A stretch of DNA of 34,660 bases from a virus. The notes beneath the pieces are model-generated. The model had not been told where the DNA came from. It did not search any database and worked only from the letters and a program-made list of their open reading frames with translations. A program made the translations under genes and the position numbers. Numbering within the stretch: the first letter of the stretch is position 1; each line of letters begins with the position of its first letter. This document shows, piece after piece, positions 8,269 through 15,827 of this stretch. Location: positions 1 through 34,660 of the IMG/VR virus record IMGVR_UViG_3300028114_000046, one strand, 5' to 3'.

Positions 8269-8302
8269 CTAAAAAGTATATCATGCTGTATAATTAAATC
8301 AA
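8269..8302. promoter_or_regulatory. Back-to-back divergent promoters of Stealth-like gene and GT fusion
   Basis: Only 34 bases separate two divergent start codons. Leftward, TATACT (complement of 8275-8280) has the extended TGA before it, a TTGATT-like -35 over 8297-8302, and six bases to the ATG. Rightward, TATAAT at 8289-8294 stands eight bases before the ATG at 8303. The -10 boxes are eight bases apart, so the two polymerases should exclude each other. Confidence 0.6.
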
Positions 8303-10213
8303 ATGGCAAAAATATTAGTTGTAAGTTCAAACTTAAAGGACTGGGAAAAAAATAGCGGTGGAAAAGAAAGAACGGCCACGCTTTTAGAGGCATTGTCAAG
8401 CCACGATGTAACATTTTTATCCTTTTCTTGGGACAATGTTGCAATTAATAAAAGGGTTAATAAATTTATTTATCAAATTCAGCCAGCAATCAATTCCAAC
8501 GTTTATAGAAAAAGAAAAGGATTGATTAAAGACTTTGCTAGACAAAATCACGACGTTGTATTTGAAATATTAAAAAAACAATTAGTAGATTTTTCTGAAT
8601 TAGCAGAAGAGTTAGCCTTACAGGCAGATTTATTAATTGTAGATCATTATTCAATTGCCCCATTAATAGAAAATATTAAAAATATTCCAATTGTATACAA
8701 TTCTCATAATTGTGAAATCTTTATGGGGGAGCAACTTTATCCTAACAACCTCGAAATGTTAAATTTAGTGGAACAAATGGAAGGCAAAATATTAAAAAAG
8801 GCAGAATTAATTACTTACTGCTCAGAAACAGATTTTAAACAATTAAAACAACACTATAAAACAGACATAGAGGGTGTTCTAATTCCAAATGGTACAGAAA
8901 ATAGAGAAAAAATAAATTATAAAAACAGATTTAATTCTAGAGATATTATTTTTGTTGGATCAGGGCACCCACCCAATAATGATGCAGCAAAAAGTGTTGC
9001 TAGTTTTGCAAAATTATTACCTGAATTTAATTTTATTATAATTGGACGCTGTGGAAATGGAATTAAGGTGCCCGAAAACATAGATAATTTAAAAATAATT
9101 GGTGAAATTAGTGATGAAGATCTAAACCAATATTTTAAAAACTCTTTTGCCTTTATAAATCCAATGAAAAGTGGGTCGGGAACTCATTTAAAAATGACAA
9201 AAGCGTTAAGTTATGGAATTCCCATAGTATCTTCAACTATGGGCGCCAGAGGGTTTTCTGATGACGAAATTAATAGCGCAATGCTTATTGCAGACACAGA
9301 AAATGAGTTGATTGAAAAATGTTTATCATTAAAGCAAGAATTTGTATATAGGGATTTGTCTGAAAACGCACATTCTGTTTCACAAAAATATAGTTGGGAA
9401 AAAATAAAAAAACAATATGCCAATTCTATTGAAAGTCTAATTGAGCATAAACCTAAAAAAAATATAGATAGTTTAACTAATAATAAAGAAAAAATACTAA
9501 TATCCACCATTATTAGAAACGATGAAGATTTTTTTATTAACTACTACCATAGAGTTGTAAGTATGGTTTCTTATTTTCCAGATTATGAATTTTATCTTTC
9601 AATTTACGAGAATGATTCTACTGACGAAACCAAGAAACTTATGCAAAATTGCGACTACTCAATGTTTAAAGGGGTATCCTTAATATCAGAAAACCTGGGT
9701 ACAAAATTTTATGGATCGACCAAAGATGAGGATAGAGTAAAAAACTTAGCAAAGGCAAGAAACAAAGCCTTAGAGGGCGGTGGATTTTTAATTGATGTAG
9801 ATTATGTTTTAGTCATAGATGCTGATGTTGAATTTAAAATGCCCTCTGTAAAAAAAATACTAGATTTTAAAAACAAAGAGCCTGAATTTAACATTGTATC
9901 CTCTGCAACTCTTAGAAGGGATCGACTATATGATGCTTGGGCAACAAGAGAGAGTCACAATTTTGATCCAGGAATACAAGAAAAGTTTGAAACTTACAGA
10001 AAAGAACCATTTAAAAAATATTATTCTGTTTCTAGCGGGTTCTGTTTATATAGGGCGTTACCATTTAAACAAGGCGTTAGATGGGGGCATATTAATCTAA
10101 TTACGCAAAAAGCAGACTGTGAGATGGTTGTAATTTGCCAAAATTTTAGCAAGATGGGATATAATGGTATATACATGGCACATGAAGCAGTTATGAATCA
10201 TAACCATAAATAA
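8303..10213 (+). CDS. Bifunctional glycosyltransferase: GT4 domain fused to CAP59-like GT-A domain
   Basis: A 636-residue protein with two catalytic halves. Residues about 1-385 are GT-B/GT4-like: NSGGKERTATLLEAL acceptor loop, IVYNSHNCE, IFVGSGHPPNNDAA, and GSGTHLKMTKALSYGIPIV as the donor-sugar motif. Residues about 395-636 begin ILISTIIRNDEDFF and contain YENDSTDETKKLM, AKARNKALE and DYVLVIDADVEF with a DxD, the pattern of CAP59/GT69 mannosyltransferases. It would add two sugars in sequence. The start follows a -10 box by eight bases with no ribosome site. Confidence 0.85.
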   Translation: MAKILVVSSNLKDWEKNSGGKERTATLLEALSSHDVTFLSFSWDNVAINKRVNKFIYQIQPAINSNVYRKRKGLIKDFARQNHDVVFEILKKQLVDFSELAEELALQADLLIVDHYSIAPLIENIKNIPIVYNSHNCEIFMGEQLYPNNLEMLNLVEQMEGKILKKAELITYCSETDFKQLKQHYKTDIEGVLIPNGTENREKINYKNRFNSRDIIFVGSGHPPNNDAAKSVASFAKLLPEFNFIIIGRCGNGIKVPENIDNLKIIGEISDEDLNQYFKNSFAFINPMKSGSGTHLKMTKALSYGIPIVSSTMGARGFSDDEINSAMLIADTENELIEKCLSLKQEFVYRDLSENAHSVSQKYSWEKIKKQYANSIESLIEHKPKKNIDSLTNNKEKILISTIIRNDEDFFINYYHRVVSMVSYFPDYEFYLSIYENDSTDETKKLMQNCDYSMFKGVSLISENLGTKFYGSTKDEDRVKNLAKARNKALEGGGFLIDVDYVLVIDADVEFKMPSVKKILDFKNKEPEFNIVSSATLRRDRLYDAWATRESHNFDPGIQEKFETYRKEPFKKYYSVSSGFCLYRALPFKQGVRWGHINLITQKADCEMVVICQNFSKMGYNGIYMAHEAVMNHNHK

Positions 10214-10221
10214 GGGGGAAA

Positions 10222-10329
10222 ATGAGAATTAAAATAATTAAATTTGTTGTAAACTTGCTAGGATATGAGTGGTCTGGGGATAACCTTAAACTTCCAGTTT
10301 GGTATGTAAAAGAAAAAAAGAAAAAATAA
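10222..10329 (+). CDS. 35-residue basic peptide
   Basis: A small gene starting after TAAGGGGGAAA, a good ribosome site. The product begins MRIKIIKFVVNLLGYEW and ends in a KEKKKK tail. Its TAA overlaps the ATG of the nuclease gene (TAATG), so it would couple translation of the nuclease. No homolog recognised. An amphipathic, tail-charged peptide may touch membranes. Confidence 0.55.
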   Translation: MRIKIIKFVVNLLGYEWSGDNLKLPVWYVKEKKKK

Positions 10330-10736
10330 TGTTTACCTACTATGTAAAAGAAGTTAAAAAGGTTGTTGATGGAGACACAATTGATGCTGACATTGATTTA
10401 GGTTTTGATATATCTTTTAGTTCAAGAGTAAGGCTTGCAGGAATTGATACTCCCGAAAGTAGAACGGTAGACAAATTAGAAAAACAACTGGGTCTTGAAT
10501 CAAAGGCTTATTTAAAGAATGCAATAGATTCTGCTAAAACTGTTATAATTAAAACAGAAAAAATGAACTCATCTGAAAAATATGGAAGAATTCTTGGCTG
10601 GGTATTCCTAGATGGATCAGAAATCTCAATAAATCAAAAAATGATTGATGATGGGTATGCTTGGGGATACATGGGGGAAACTAAAGTAAAAGATTTTAAT
10701 GCCTTAGCAGTAGCCAGAAAAAAATCTGGAAAATAA
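10329..10736 (+). CDS. Thermonuclease-like (SNase domain) nuclease
   Basis: A 135-residue staphylococcal-nuclease-type protein. VVDGDTIDADIDLGF starts the OB-fold. Catalytic positions are visible: Arg in RVRLAGIDTPE, Glu in the same motif (TPE), and Arg in KYGRILGW. NQKMIDDGYAWGYMG is the usual C-terminal helix. Unlike secreted SNases it has no signal peptide, so it should act in the cytoplasm. The ATG at 10329 is preferred to an upstream GTG because it gives the TAATG overlap with the preceding micro-gene. Confidence 0.88.
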   Translation: MFTYYVKEVKKVVDGDTIDADIDLGFDISFSSRVRLAGIDTPESRTVDKLEKQLGLESKAYLKNAIDSAKTVIIKTEKMNSSEKYGRILGWVFLDGSEISINQKMIDDGYAWGYMGETKVKDFNALAVARKKSGK

Positions 10737-10739
10737 TTA

Positions 10740-11324
10740 ATGAGAGATATAGAATCAATAAAAATTATAAAAAATTTTATTGATAAGGAAGACATTGTAA
10801 AATTTATTTCTTACATTAACTTAAATATTGATAAATTTAAAATAGATCCTAGAAGTACTGGTGGCAATAGATATTCTTATAAATTTGGTAAGGATGCGGT
10901 GCATTCAGAGTCTAGGCACAGCCTTGAGGAACTAAATGACATTGCAGATCTAGTAAACAAGTATACTAAAAAATCTTGTTTAACAGCACAAGAAAATTTT
11001 AATGATAAAAATGAAGTATTTCTTTCTTCTTTTTGGTTAGCAAAGCAAAGTTCTGGGGCAAGCGTTACTTACCACAAAGATACCGACGAAGACAATAACC
11101 TTCAGTTTAAATATAGTGCTGTAATATACTTAAACACTATGCTTGATGGTCAGGGAAAATTAGATTTTCCAGCGCTAAATTTTAAATATTCTCCAGAGGA
11201 GGGGGATTTAGTTCTTTTCCCTTCACAGGGAAATCAATTTTGGCACGGTGTTGATTTAATATCTGAAGAAAGATACAGCATTGCTATTTGGATGACCACA
11301 GATAAAATGTTTGAACTAACATAG
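10740..11324 (+). CDS. 2OG-Fe(II) oxygenase, copy 2
   Basis: A 194-residue protein with iron ligands H112-x-D114 (VTYHKDTDE) and His169 (QFWHGVDL), and Arg178 (EERYSIAIW) for 2-oxoglutarate. The strand motif GQGKLDFP replaces the usual GGE-x-x-FP, with Gln-Gly-Lys at the turn. It lies three bases after the nuclease. It is among the most divergent of the six copies, so a different substrate is likely. Confidence 0.85.
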   Translation: MRDIESIKIIKNFIDKEDIVKFISYINLNIDKFKIDPRSTGGNRYSYKFGKDAVHSESRHSLEELNDIADLVNKYTKKSCLTAQENFNDKNEVFLSSFWLAKQSSGASVTYHKDTDEDNNLQFKYSAVIYLNTMLDGQGKLDFPALNFKYSPEEGDLVLFPSQGNQFWHGVDLISEERYSIAIWMTTDKMFELT

Positions 11325-11339
11325 TTTTTATGATATAAT
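11311..11339 (+). promoter_or_regulatory. Sigma70-type promoter of hsp20
   Basis: TTGAAC at 11311-11316, a 17-base spacer and TATAAT at 11334-11339 with TG one base upstream (extended -10). It lies in the last codons of the oxygenase gene. Unlike most promoters here it leaves a leader of about 50 bases with a strong GAAGGAGG ribosome site. Confidence 0.75.
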
Positions 11340-11396
11340 TATTGTGTACTTGCCAAATGGGGGTACATTAACTTATTCGCTTGAAGGAGGAATAAA

Positions 11397-11813
11397 ATGG
11401 TAACACAGTTTGCAATGGATCTATTCAATGATCCTTTTTTTATTGGCTTTAACAGAGAGTTGGGCCGTCTAAATACAGCACATAAAACAAATTCACAATC
11501 ATATCCACCATATGATCTTCTTAAGTTAGATGAAGATACATATAGACTATCTATTGCAATTGCAGGGTTCTCAAAAGAAAACATTGATGTATCAGTAGAT
11601 AATGGAACACTCATTATTAAAGGTGAAATTGTTGAAGTAACTGATGCCGAAGTTGTTCATAAAGGCATTGCAGGTCGTAAATTCACAAGATCGTTTGCTC
11701 TTGGTGAATACATGGAAGTTACTGGTGCTGACCTAAAGGATGGTATGCTTAACATTAGTATTGATCGCATAGTACCTGAAGAGAAAAAGCCCAAAGCAAT
11801 TAAAATAAAATAA
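11397..11813 (+). CDS. Hsp20 small heat-shock protein
   Basis: A 138-residue alpha-crystallin-type chaperone. The crystallin domain (about residues 35-125) has YRLSIAIAGFSKENIDVSV, TLIIKGE, RKFTRSFALGEY and ADLKDGMLNISI; the C-terminal AIKIK is the Ile-x-Ile motif that packs against a neighbouring subunit. Length and plan match IbpA-type proteins, which are common in phages of aquatic bacteria. It has its own promoter, an excellent ribosome site (CTTGAAGGAGGAATAAA) and a structured 3' region, so it is likely well expressed and independently regulated. Confidence 0.93.
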   Translation: MVTQFAMDLFNDPFFIGFNRELGRLNTAHKTNSQSYPPYDLLKLDEDTYRLSIAIAGFSKENIDVSVDNGTLIIKGEIVEVTDAEVVHKGIAGRKFTRSFALGEYMEVTGADLKDGMLNISIDRIVPEEKKPKAIKIK

Positions 11814-11826
11814 CATAATATAATAT

Positions 11827-11881
11827 ATATCTGCACCCCTTCATCGGGGAGTCGCAGATATGTCGGAAAAAACAGCGACAT
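11827..11881 (+). ncRNA. Two stable hairpins just after hsp20
   Basis: Hairpin 1 pairs ATATCTGC (11827-11834) with GCAGATAT (11854-11861), enclosing CCCC/GGGG around a TTCATC loop. Hairpin 2 pairs ATGTCG (11860-11865) with CGACAT (11876-11881) around an A-rich loop. The two share two bases, so they compete or stack. No U-run follows, so this is not an ordinary terminator; it could stabilise hsp20 mRNA or be a small RNA. Confidence 0.5.
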
Positions 11882-11897
11882 TAAATAACTGGACACA

Positions 11898-11921
11898 CCT
11901 GAGCATGTGAATAAAAGGCTC
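11898..11921 (+). repeat. 3' GAGCA hairpin element, copy 1
   Basis: CCTGAGCATG at 11898-11907 is followed by AATAAAAGGCTC; GAGC pairs with GCTC. The reverse complement of this segment nearly equals the copy at 30510-30533. Here the stem is followed by TTTTC and then at once by the next promoter, so it may end hsp20 transcription. Confidence 0.6.
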
Positions 11922-11929
11922 TTTTCTGA

Positions 11930-11962
11930 TATAATAAACCTAGAATGGAAAATAAAAAATGA
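11930..11962 (+). promoter_or_regulatory. Promoter with five-codon leader peptide before oxygenase copy 3
   Basis: TGATATAAT gives an extended -10 (box 11930-11935). Nine bases later an ATG at 11945 opens the five-codon frame Met-Glu-Asn-Lys-Lys, whose TGA overlaps the ATG of the oxygenase (ATGA). The oxygenase ATG itself has no convincing ribosome site, so re-initiation after the leader peptide would explain its translation (inference). Confidence 0.45.
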
Positions 11963-12600
11963 AACATGAGATTATGGCTCCAGGAATGGTTTATTATCGC
12001 AATGCAATTATAGATCCAGAAAAAACCATTTTAACTATTGAATACATTCAAGATAAAATTACGTCTGGAGTAAACTCTGTTGCTGATAAATGGCAAGAGT
12101 GGAACGGTGCAAACCCAAATACGGAAAAGTTTTGTTTAAAACATTGGATTACTGACCCAGAAAGAGTTTCTAAAAATGATCCATTGTATCAAGAAATTTC
12201 TTTAGTTTATAACAACATATTTAATGGAATTAACAATGCTTTTACACACTATTCTAACGAAATATATCCTGCAGCATCAAAAAACATAAAGTCAACAGAG
12301 GGTATGTTGAGTATTTTAAAATATTCTAAATCTGGCTATTTACCACCACATCAGGATCAAGGGGTAAGCAGTAGGGTTTTATCTACTGTGGGATATTTAA
12401 ATGATAATTATGATGGCGGAGAAATTAATTTTCCTTATGTCGGAGTTACTGTTAAGCCAGAAGCGGGTAGCGTAATATTTTTTCCATCTAACTTTGTTTA
12501 TGTGCATGAAGTAAAACCTATGGCCAACGGTATAAGATATGCAGTTCCTCAATGGTACCATTCCCTTAAAGATCCAAGAGATTCTACTGGAGATGAGTAA
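11959..12600 (+). CDS. 2OG-Fe(II) oxygenase, copy 3
   Basis: A 213-residue protein with iron ligands H131-x-D133 (LPPHQDQGV) and His183 (VYVHEVKP), Arg193 (GIRYAVPQWYH) for 2-oxoglutarate, and YDGGEINFPYVG between. The ending Gly-x-Arg-Tyr-x-x-Pro-x-Trp-Tyr is shared with copy 4 at 16404, so these two form a subfamily. Its stop overlaps the ATG of the FmdB-like gene. Confidence 0.88.
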   Translation: MKHEIMAPGMVYYRNAIIDPEKTILTIEYIQDKITSGVNSVADKWQEWNGANPNTEKFCLKHWITDPERVSKNDPLYQEISLVYNNIFNGINNAFTHYSNEIYPAASKNIKSTEGMLSILKYSKSGYLPPHQDQGVSSRVLSTVGYLNDNYDGGEINFPYVGVTVKPEAGSVIFFPSNFVYVHEVKPMANGIRYAVPQWYHSLKDPRDSTGDE

Positions 12601-12785
12601 TGCCAAAGTACGAATATGATTGTATGCCTTGCGGAAAAAGATTTGTTAAAGAGCGGTCAATTCAAGACTTAGATCCAGGATATAAATGTGATTTTTGTAA
12701 AAAACAATTAGTTCGTGTGTATTCTGTTCCAGGGTCCATATTTAATGGTTCAGGATTTTATTCAACTGACAATAGAAAAAAATGA
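12600..12785 (+). CDS. FmdB-type zinc ribbon protein
   Basis: A 61-residue protein beginning MPKYEYDCMPCG with a second Cys pair YKCDFC: C8, C11, C30 and C33 would bind one zinc. The tail GSGFYSTDNRKK is typical of FmdB-like regulatory zinc ribbons of Actinobacteria. Function in phages is unknown; such proteins often act near transcription or translation. ATG overlaps at both ends couple it to its neighbours. Confidence 0.85.
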   Translation: MPKYEYDCMPCGKRFVKERSIQDLDPGYKCDFCKKQLVRVYSVPGSIFNGSGFYSTDNRKK

Positions 12786-13300
12786 CAATAATATCTAAAA
12801 ATCAAAAATGTCAAGTATATGACCCTATGATGATTTTTAAAGTAAAAACAGAAGGAATTGTTGACAAGGATACACCTGTTAACACTTCCTGCTTGGCTCC
12901 AGCATATGTGCTATTAGAGGGAAGCAGGGGGAAAAGATATATGTGCGATTATCATTATGCGTCAGAAAAAGATATTACAATTTTAAGAACTCCTGAACTA
13001 TGGCCAGAAATAGAAAAATTTATTATTGATGAGAGAGAGGAAATATCAAAAACTTTTAAAAAAAATGTTAAATCTATTTATACTATAGGAAAAATGTGTT
13101 GGTGTGGGAAAAGGGCTTACGTAATACTTCAACCTTACCATGAAGAGGAAAAATTTTTTTGTAATTTTCACTTTAGAAAATATTATTACAGGGGTATAAG
13201 CAATAAATTTGATTTTGAAAAATTTGCAAAAATTGTAGATGAAAGATGTCAGATGGAGGAATCCATTATTGAAGAATCTAATAATATTCCTATATTCTAA
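12782..13300 (+). CDS. Double zinc-finger protein, two DUF7455-like units
   Basis: A 172-residue protein with two copies of one small metal-binding unit. Unit 1 has C37 and the pair C55-x-x-H58 (RYMCDYHY); unit 2 has C106-x-C108 (CWCGKRAYV) and C127-x-x-H130 (FFCNFHF). Each matches the single unit of the next gene (CDKC...FCSHH), so the gene looks like an internal duplication. Unit 1 has lost its first Cys of the pair. A charged helical region links the units. Likely DNA-, RNA- or protein-binding. Confidence 0.65.
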   Translation: MTIISKNQKCQVYDPMMIFKVKTEGIVDKDTPVNTSCLAPAYVLLEGSRGKRYMCDYHYASEKDITILRTPELWPEIEKFIIDEREEISKTFKKNVKSIYTIGKMCWCGKRAYVILQPYHEEEKFFCNFHFRKYYYRGISNKFDFEKFAKIVDERCQMEESIIEESNNIPIF

Positions 13301-13301
13301 A

Positions 13302-13330
13302 TTGACAAAAAAGCAAAATGATTGTATAAT
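13302..13330 (+). promoter_or_regulatory. Consensus promoter for a leaderless mRNA
   Basis: Perfect TTGACA (13302-13307), 17-base spacer, perfect TATAAT (13325-13330), then six bases to the ATG at 13337. No Shine-Dalgarno. The transcript should start at or within a base or two of the start codon. Confidence 0.8.
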
Positions 13331-13336
13331 TAATAT

Positions 13337-13549
13337 ATGGAAGTCTTAAAAAAAGATTATAAATTTACATCTTTAGATCGATGCGATAAGTGTCAAGCAA
13401 GAGCCTGTGTCTTGGTTACTGGTGTAGTTGGAGAATTAATGTTTTGCTCTCATCACTACAATAAAATTGTAGATAACGCTGTAGGCTACGACAAAATTAT
13501 GCGTTTTATGGTTAGTGTTGTTGATGATCGAAAACAGTTAGTGTCTTAA
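13337..13549 (+). CDS. DUF7455-like small zinc protein
   Basis: A 70-residue protein with LDRCDKCQARACVLV and GELMFCSHHYNK: C16, C19, C37 and H40 form a treble-clef-like zinc site. LDRCD-x-C-x-A-x-A and GEL-x-FC-x-HH are the signatures of a small actinobacterial family that I know as DUF7455, of unknown function. This supports an actinobacterial host. Leaderless start from a consensus promoter. Confidence 0.8.
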   Translation: MEVLKKDYKFTSLDRCDKCQARACVLVTGVVGELMFCSHHYNKIVDNAVGYDKIMRFMVSVVDDRKQLVS

Positions 13550-13561
13550 TTTTAAACTTTT

Positions 13562-13897
13562 ATGAGCGATGACGAAATAAATAAGGCTATTGAAAACTTT
13601 ATAAAAACTGGGGCAATTCGGATTCAGGGAATAGATCCAGTTACAGGAGAATTTTTATATCAAATTACTGAAAAAATGAAGCATGTAGATTTAGACCTTT
13701 ATGATTCACACTTAAATCAAATATATACAGACGCTATGTATTTTTGGGAAAGAGGGTTTGTTGCTATTGACGATATAACAAGCAATAATCCCATTATTAC
13801 CCTTACTTCAAAAGCATTTGATCAAAATTCTATTAGTGAGTTGCCAAATGACAAAATTGACCTTCTTGCTAGCATTATTCAAGCACTAAAAAAATAA
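13562..13897 (+). CDS. Unrecognised acidic protein
   Basis: A 111-residue protein with a helical N-terminus (DDEINKAIENFIKTGAIRI), GIDPVTGEFLYQIT resembling the wing of a winged helix, and a helical C-terminus (DKIDLLASIIQALKK). A winged-helix or tail-accessory role is possible, neither proven. The ATG lies 12 bases after the preceding stop with no clear ribosome site; it may be expressed by read-through from the 13302 promoter. Confidence 0.6.
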   Translation: MSDDEINKAIENFIKTGAIRIQGIDPVTGEFLYQITEKMKHVDLDLYDSHLNQIYTDAMYFWERGFVAIDDITSNNPIITLTSKAFDQNSISELPNDKIDLLASIIQALKK

Positions 13898-13902
13898 ATT
13901 GG

Positions 13903-13917
13903 TGTTATAATTTAATT
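13903..13917 (+). promoter_or_regulatory. Extended -10 promoter for a leaderless mRNA
   Basis: TGTTATAAT (extended -10, box 13906-13911) lies six bases before the ATG at 13918. There is no -35 of note, as expected for an extended -10, and no Shine-Dalgarno. Confidence 0.6.
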
Positions 13918-14724
13918 ATGGATAATTGTTGCCCAGAGGAAATTATTGAAAAAAAAGCCCCCTGTTGGGAAGGTTATGTTCAGCGTGGCATGAAGCCAGG
14001 TGATGGTGGGAGAATGGTTCCTAATTGTGTTCCAGTAGAAAAAAGAGATTTGAATATTGTTGAGGGAGACTTTGTTGTTGCAATGACAACTGAAGGTGTA
14101 GTAGTTGGTCAAGTAGAACACATCATGATTGAGGGTGGAACTTATGGCCAACCAGAAAATCCATACTCAGTTGAATCTACACCAGAAAATCCGGCAGTTG
14201 CAATTAGAATGCTTGAAGAAGAAGATGGAACGTATTATTATACCCCGTATTCTATTGGCGCCTTAATGTCCAATGTAAGTAGAATAGATATGCCAAATAT
14301 TAGTTTAGAAGATTACGAAGATAAAGAAAAAATGTCTAAGGCAAAAGGATATTCTCCACCAGCAGGAGCAAGGTCTGCTGCACGTAGAGCAATTAAATTT
14401 AAAGAAGATGGAAAGGCTAATGGTGCAGGCACTGCAGTTGGTTGGACAAGAGCAGGACAGTTAGCAAGAGGAGAAACACTTTCTCTGAGTACTGTTAAAA
14501 GAATGTACTCTTATTTTTCTCGTCATGAAGTAGACAAAAAAGGTAAAAATTGGGCTAATCAGGCTAACCCATCAAATGGTTATATTATGTGGCTTGCATG
14601 GGGCGGAGACGCAGGGTTTTCTTGGTCACGCAAAATTGTTAATGCAGAAAAAGATAAAGCATTGTTTGCAGATTTTGGTAAAAAAATAAATAGTTCTATT
14701 AGATTAACAAATATTTTTAGATAA
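13918..14724 (+). CDS. Phage structural-type protein with VPNCVP and C-terminal head-assembly-like domain
   Basis: A 268-residue protein. The N-terminus PCWEGYVQRGMKPGDGG followed by MVPNCVPVEK is a motif often found at the ends of phage portal and prohead-protease polypeptides. The C-terminal domain (about residues 140-245) has AGARSAARRAIKFKEDGK, MYSYFSRHEVDKKGKNW and PSNGYIMWLAWGGDAGFSW, also recurrent in phage head-assembly proteins. The middle is acidic with a small beta domain. It probably takes part in virion assembly or as a scaffold, although no other head gene is in the window. Confidence 0.6.
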   Translation: MDNCCPEEIIEKKAPCWEGYVQRGMKPGDGGRMVPNCVPVEKRDLNIVEGDFVVAMTTEGVVVGQVEHIMIEGGTYGQPENPYSVESTPENPAVAIRMLEEEDGTYYYTPYSIGALMSNVSRIDMPNISLEDYEDKEKMSKAKGYSPPAGARSAARRAIKFKEDGKANGAGTAVGWTRAGQLARGETLSLSTVKRMYSYFSRHEVDKKGKNWANQANPSNGYIMWLAWGGDAGFSWSRKIVNAEKDKALFADFGKKINSSIRLTNIFR

Positions 14725-14746
14725 AAATAGCAAAGGCTATAAATCA

Positions 14747-15388
14747 ATGAAATTAATTAAAAACAGCAACAGTCTTGACTATCAAGAATCATTTGTCTTA
14801 AATGTTTTAAATAAAAAAAGAAATGGGTTTTATTTAGAATTAGGTTCCGCTTGGCCAATAAAACAAAATAATACCTATCTTCTTGAAACTGTTTATGGGT
14901 GGGATGGCATAGGGTTCGAAATTGAAAAAAATTTAGCAGAAGAGTACGCTGCTATAAGAAAAAATAAAATAATAAATACGAATGCAATATCTTTTGATTA
15001 TAAAAAATATTTTAAAGAAAACAATGTTCCAAAACAAATAGATTATTTGCAGATGGATTTGCACCCAGCATATAACACTCTGCACGCACTTAGAAACCTC
15101 CCACTTGACGAATACAGGTTTTCTGTGATAACATATGAGCATAATGTTTGGAGGGGGGGCGATTTGCATATCAACATTCAAAAAGAATCTCAGGCAATAT
15201 TAAAATCTTATGGTTATTTTCTAGCCATTGAAAACGTTGAAGAAGACAACGGACCCTTTGAGGATTGGTGGATAGACCCAACCTCTACTTTATACGAAAA
15301 CTACTCCCATGTTGTAGGTAAAAATAAATACTACAAAGATATTTTTATAAAAAATAACAAAAATAGGAGTAAAAATGGAAATAATTAA
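14747..15388 (+). CDS. FkbM-like SAM-dependent methyltransferase
   Basis: A 213-residue protein. GFYLELGSAWPIKQNNTY is the SAM-binding motif I in the FkbM form, WDGIGFEIEKNLAEEY the second motif with its acidic residue, and DYLQMDLHP the motif IV strand. FkbM enzymes O-methylate sugars or small molecules, consistent with a glycan cassette. SAM binding is well supported; the substrate is not. Confidence 0.75.
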   Translation: MKLIKNSNSLDYQESFVLNVLNKKRNGFYLELGSAWPIKQNNTYLLETVYGWDGIGFEIEKNLAEEYAAIRKNKIINTNAISFDYKKYFKENNVPKQIDYLQMDLHPAYNTLHALRNLPLDEYRFSVITYEHNVWRGGDLHINIQKESQAILKSYGYFLAIENVEEDNGPFEDWWIDPTSTLYENYSHVVGKNKYYKDIFIKNNKNRSKNGNN

Positions 15389-15827
15389 AAATTATTGGCC
15401 ACTGGCCTTGACAATGTGGGCTTTTTCTTCTATAATATATATATTGATTAAAATAAAAATATTATTAAATCAAAAAAAACGTTATTTTTTAAAAACAAAA
15501 GGAAGGCAAAGCACAATTCACGAATTGGTAAAAAATTTTTTACCAACAAATGAAGATTTTATTAAAATTTTAATTGCTAGAAAAGGGTATCAAAATCATC
15601 CTTCAAAGCAATCAAATCAAAAGTATCAAAAAGATAAAATAAAAGTTGTAGTTATTGAAGATAAAGCGTATTGGGTACAAGACAATACTTTTTATGAAAC
15701 CATAGTGACAGAAGATGGGAATATAGATCAAAGCCTTGCGAGACCTATTAATATAGATGAAATGAAAAAAGAGGATGTAGAAAGGCTTATGTTTATTTTA
15801 GATGACTTAAAAAGAGGGGATCAATAA
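15375..15827 (+). CDS. Unknown protein with one N-terminal membrane helix
   Basis: A 150-residue protein: membrane helix about residues 8-27 (WPLALTMWAFSSIIYILI), then a basic patch (NQKKRYFLKTKGR) and a soluble domain with DKIKVVVIEDKAYWVQDN and a charged helical end. The basic patch after the helix predicts an inner, cytoplasmic C-terminal domain. It overlaps the methyltransferase gene by 14 bases; AGGAGTAAAA is its ribosome site. Confidence 0.6.
   Translation: MEIIKNYWPLALTMWAFSSIIYILIKIKILLNQKKRYFLKTKGRQSTIHELVKNFLPTNEDFIKILIARKGYQNHPSKQSNQKYQKDKIKVVVIEDKAYWVQDNTFYETIVTEDGNIDQSLARPINIDEMKKEDVERLMFILDDLKRGDQ

Noticed and set aside
9211-9510. Leftward 99-codon frame inside the glycosyltransferase fusion gene
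   Set aside because: It is antisense to conserved GT4 motifs and has no promoter or ribosome site.
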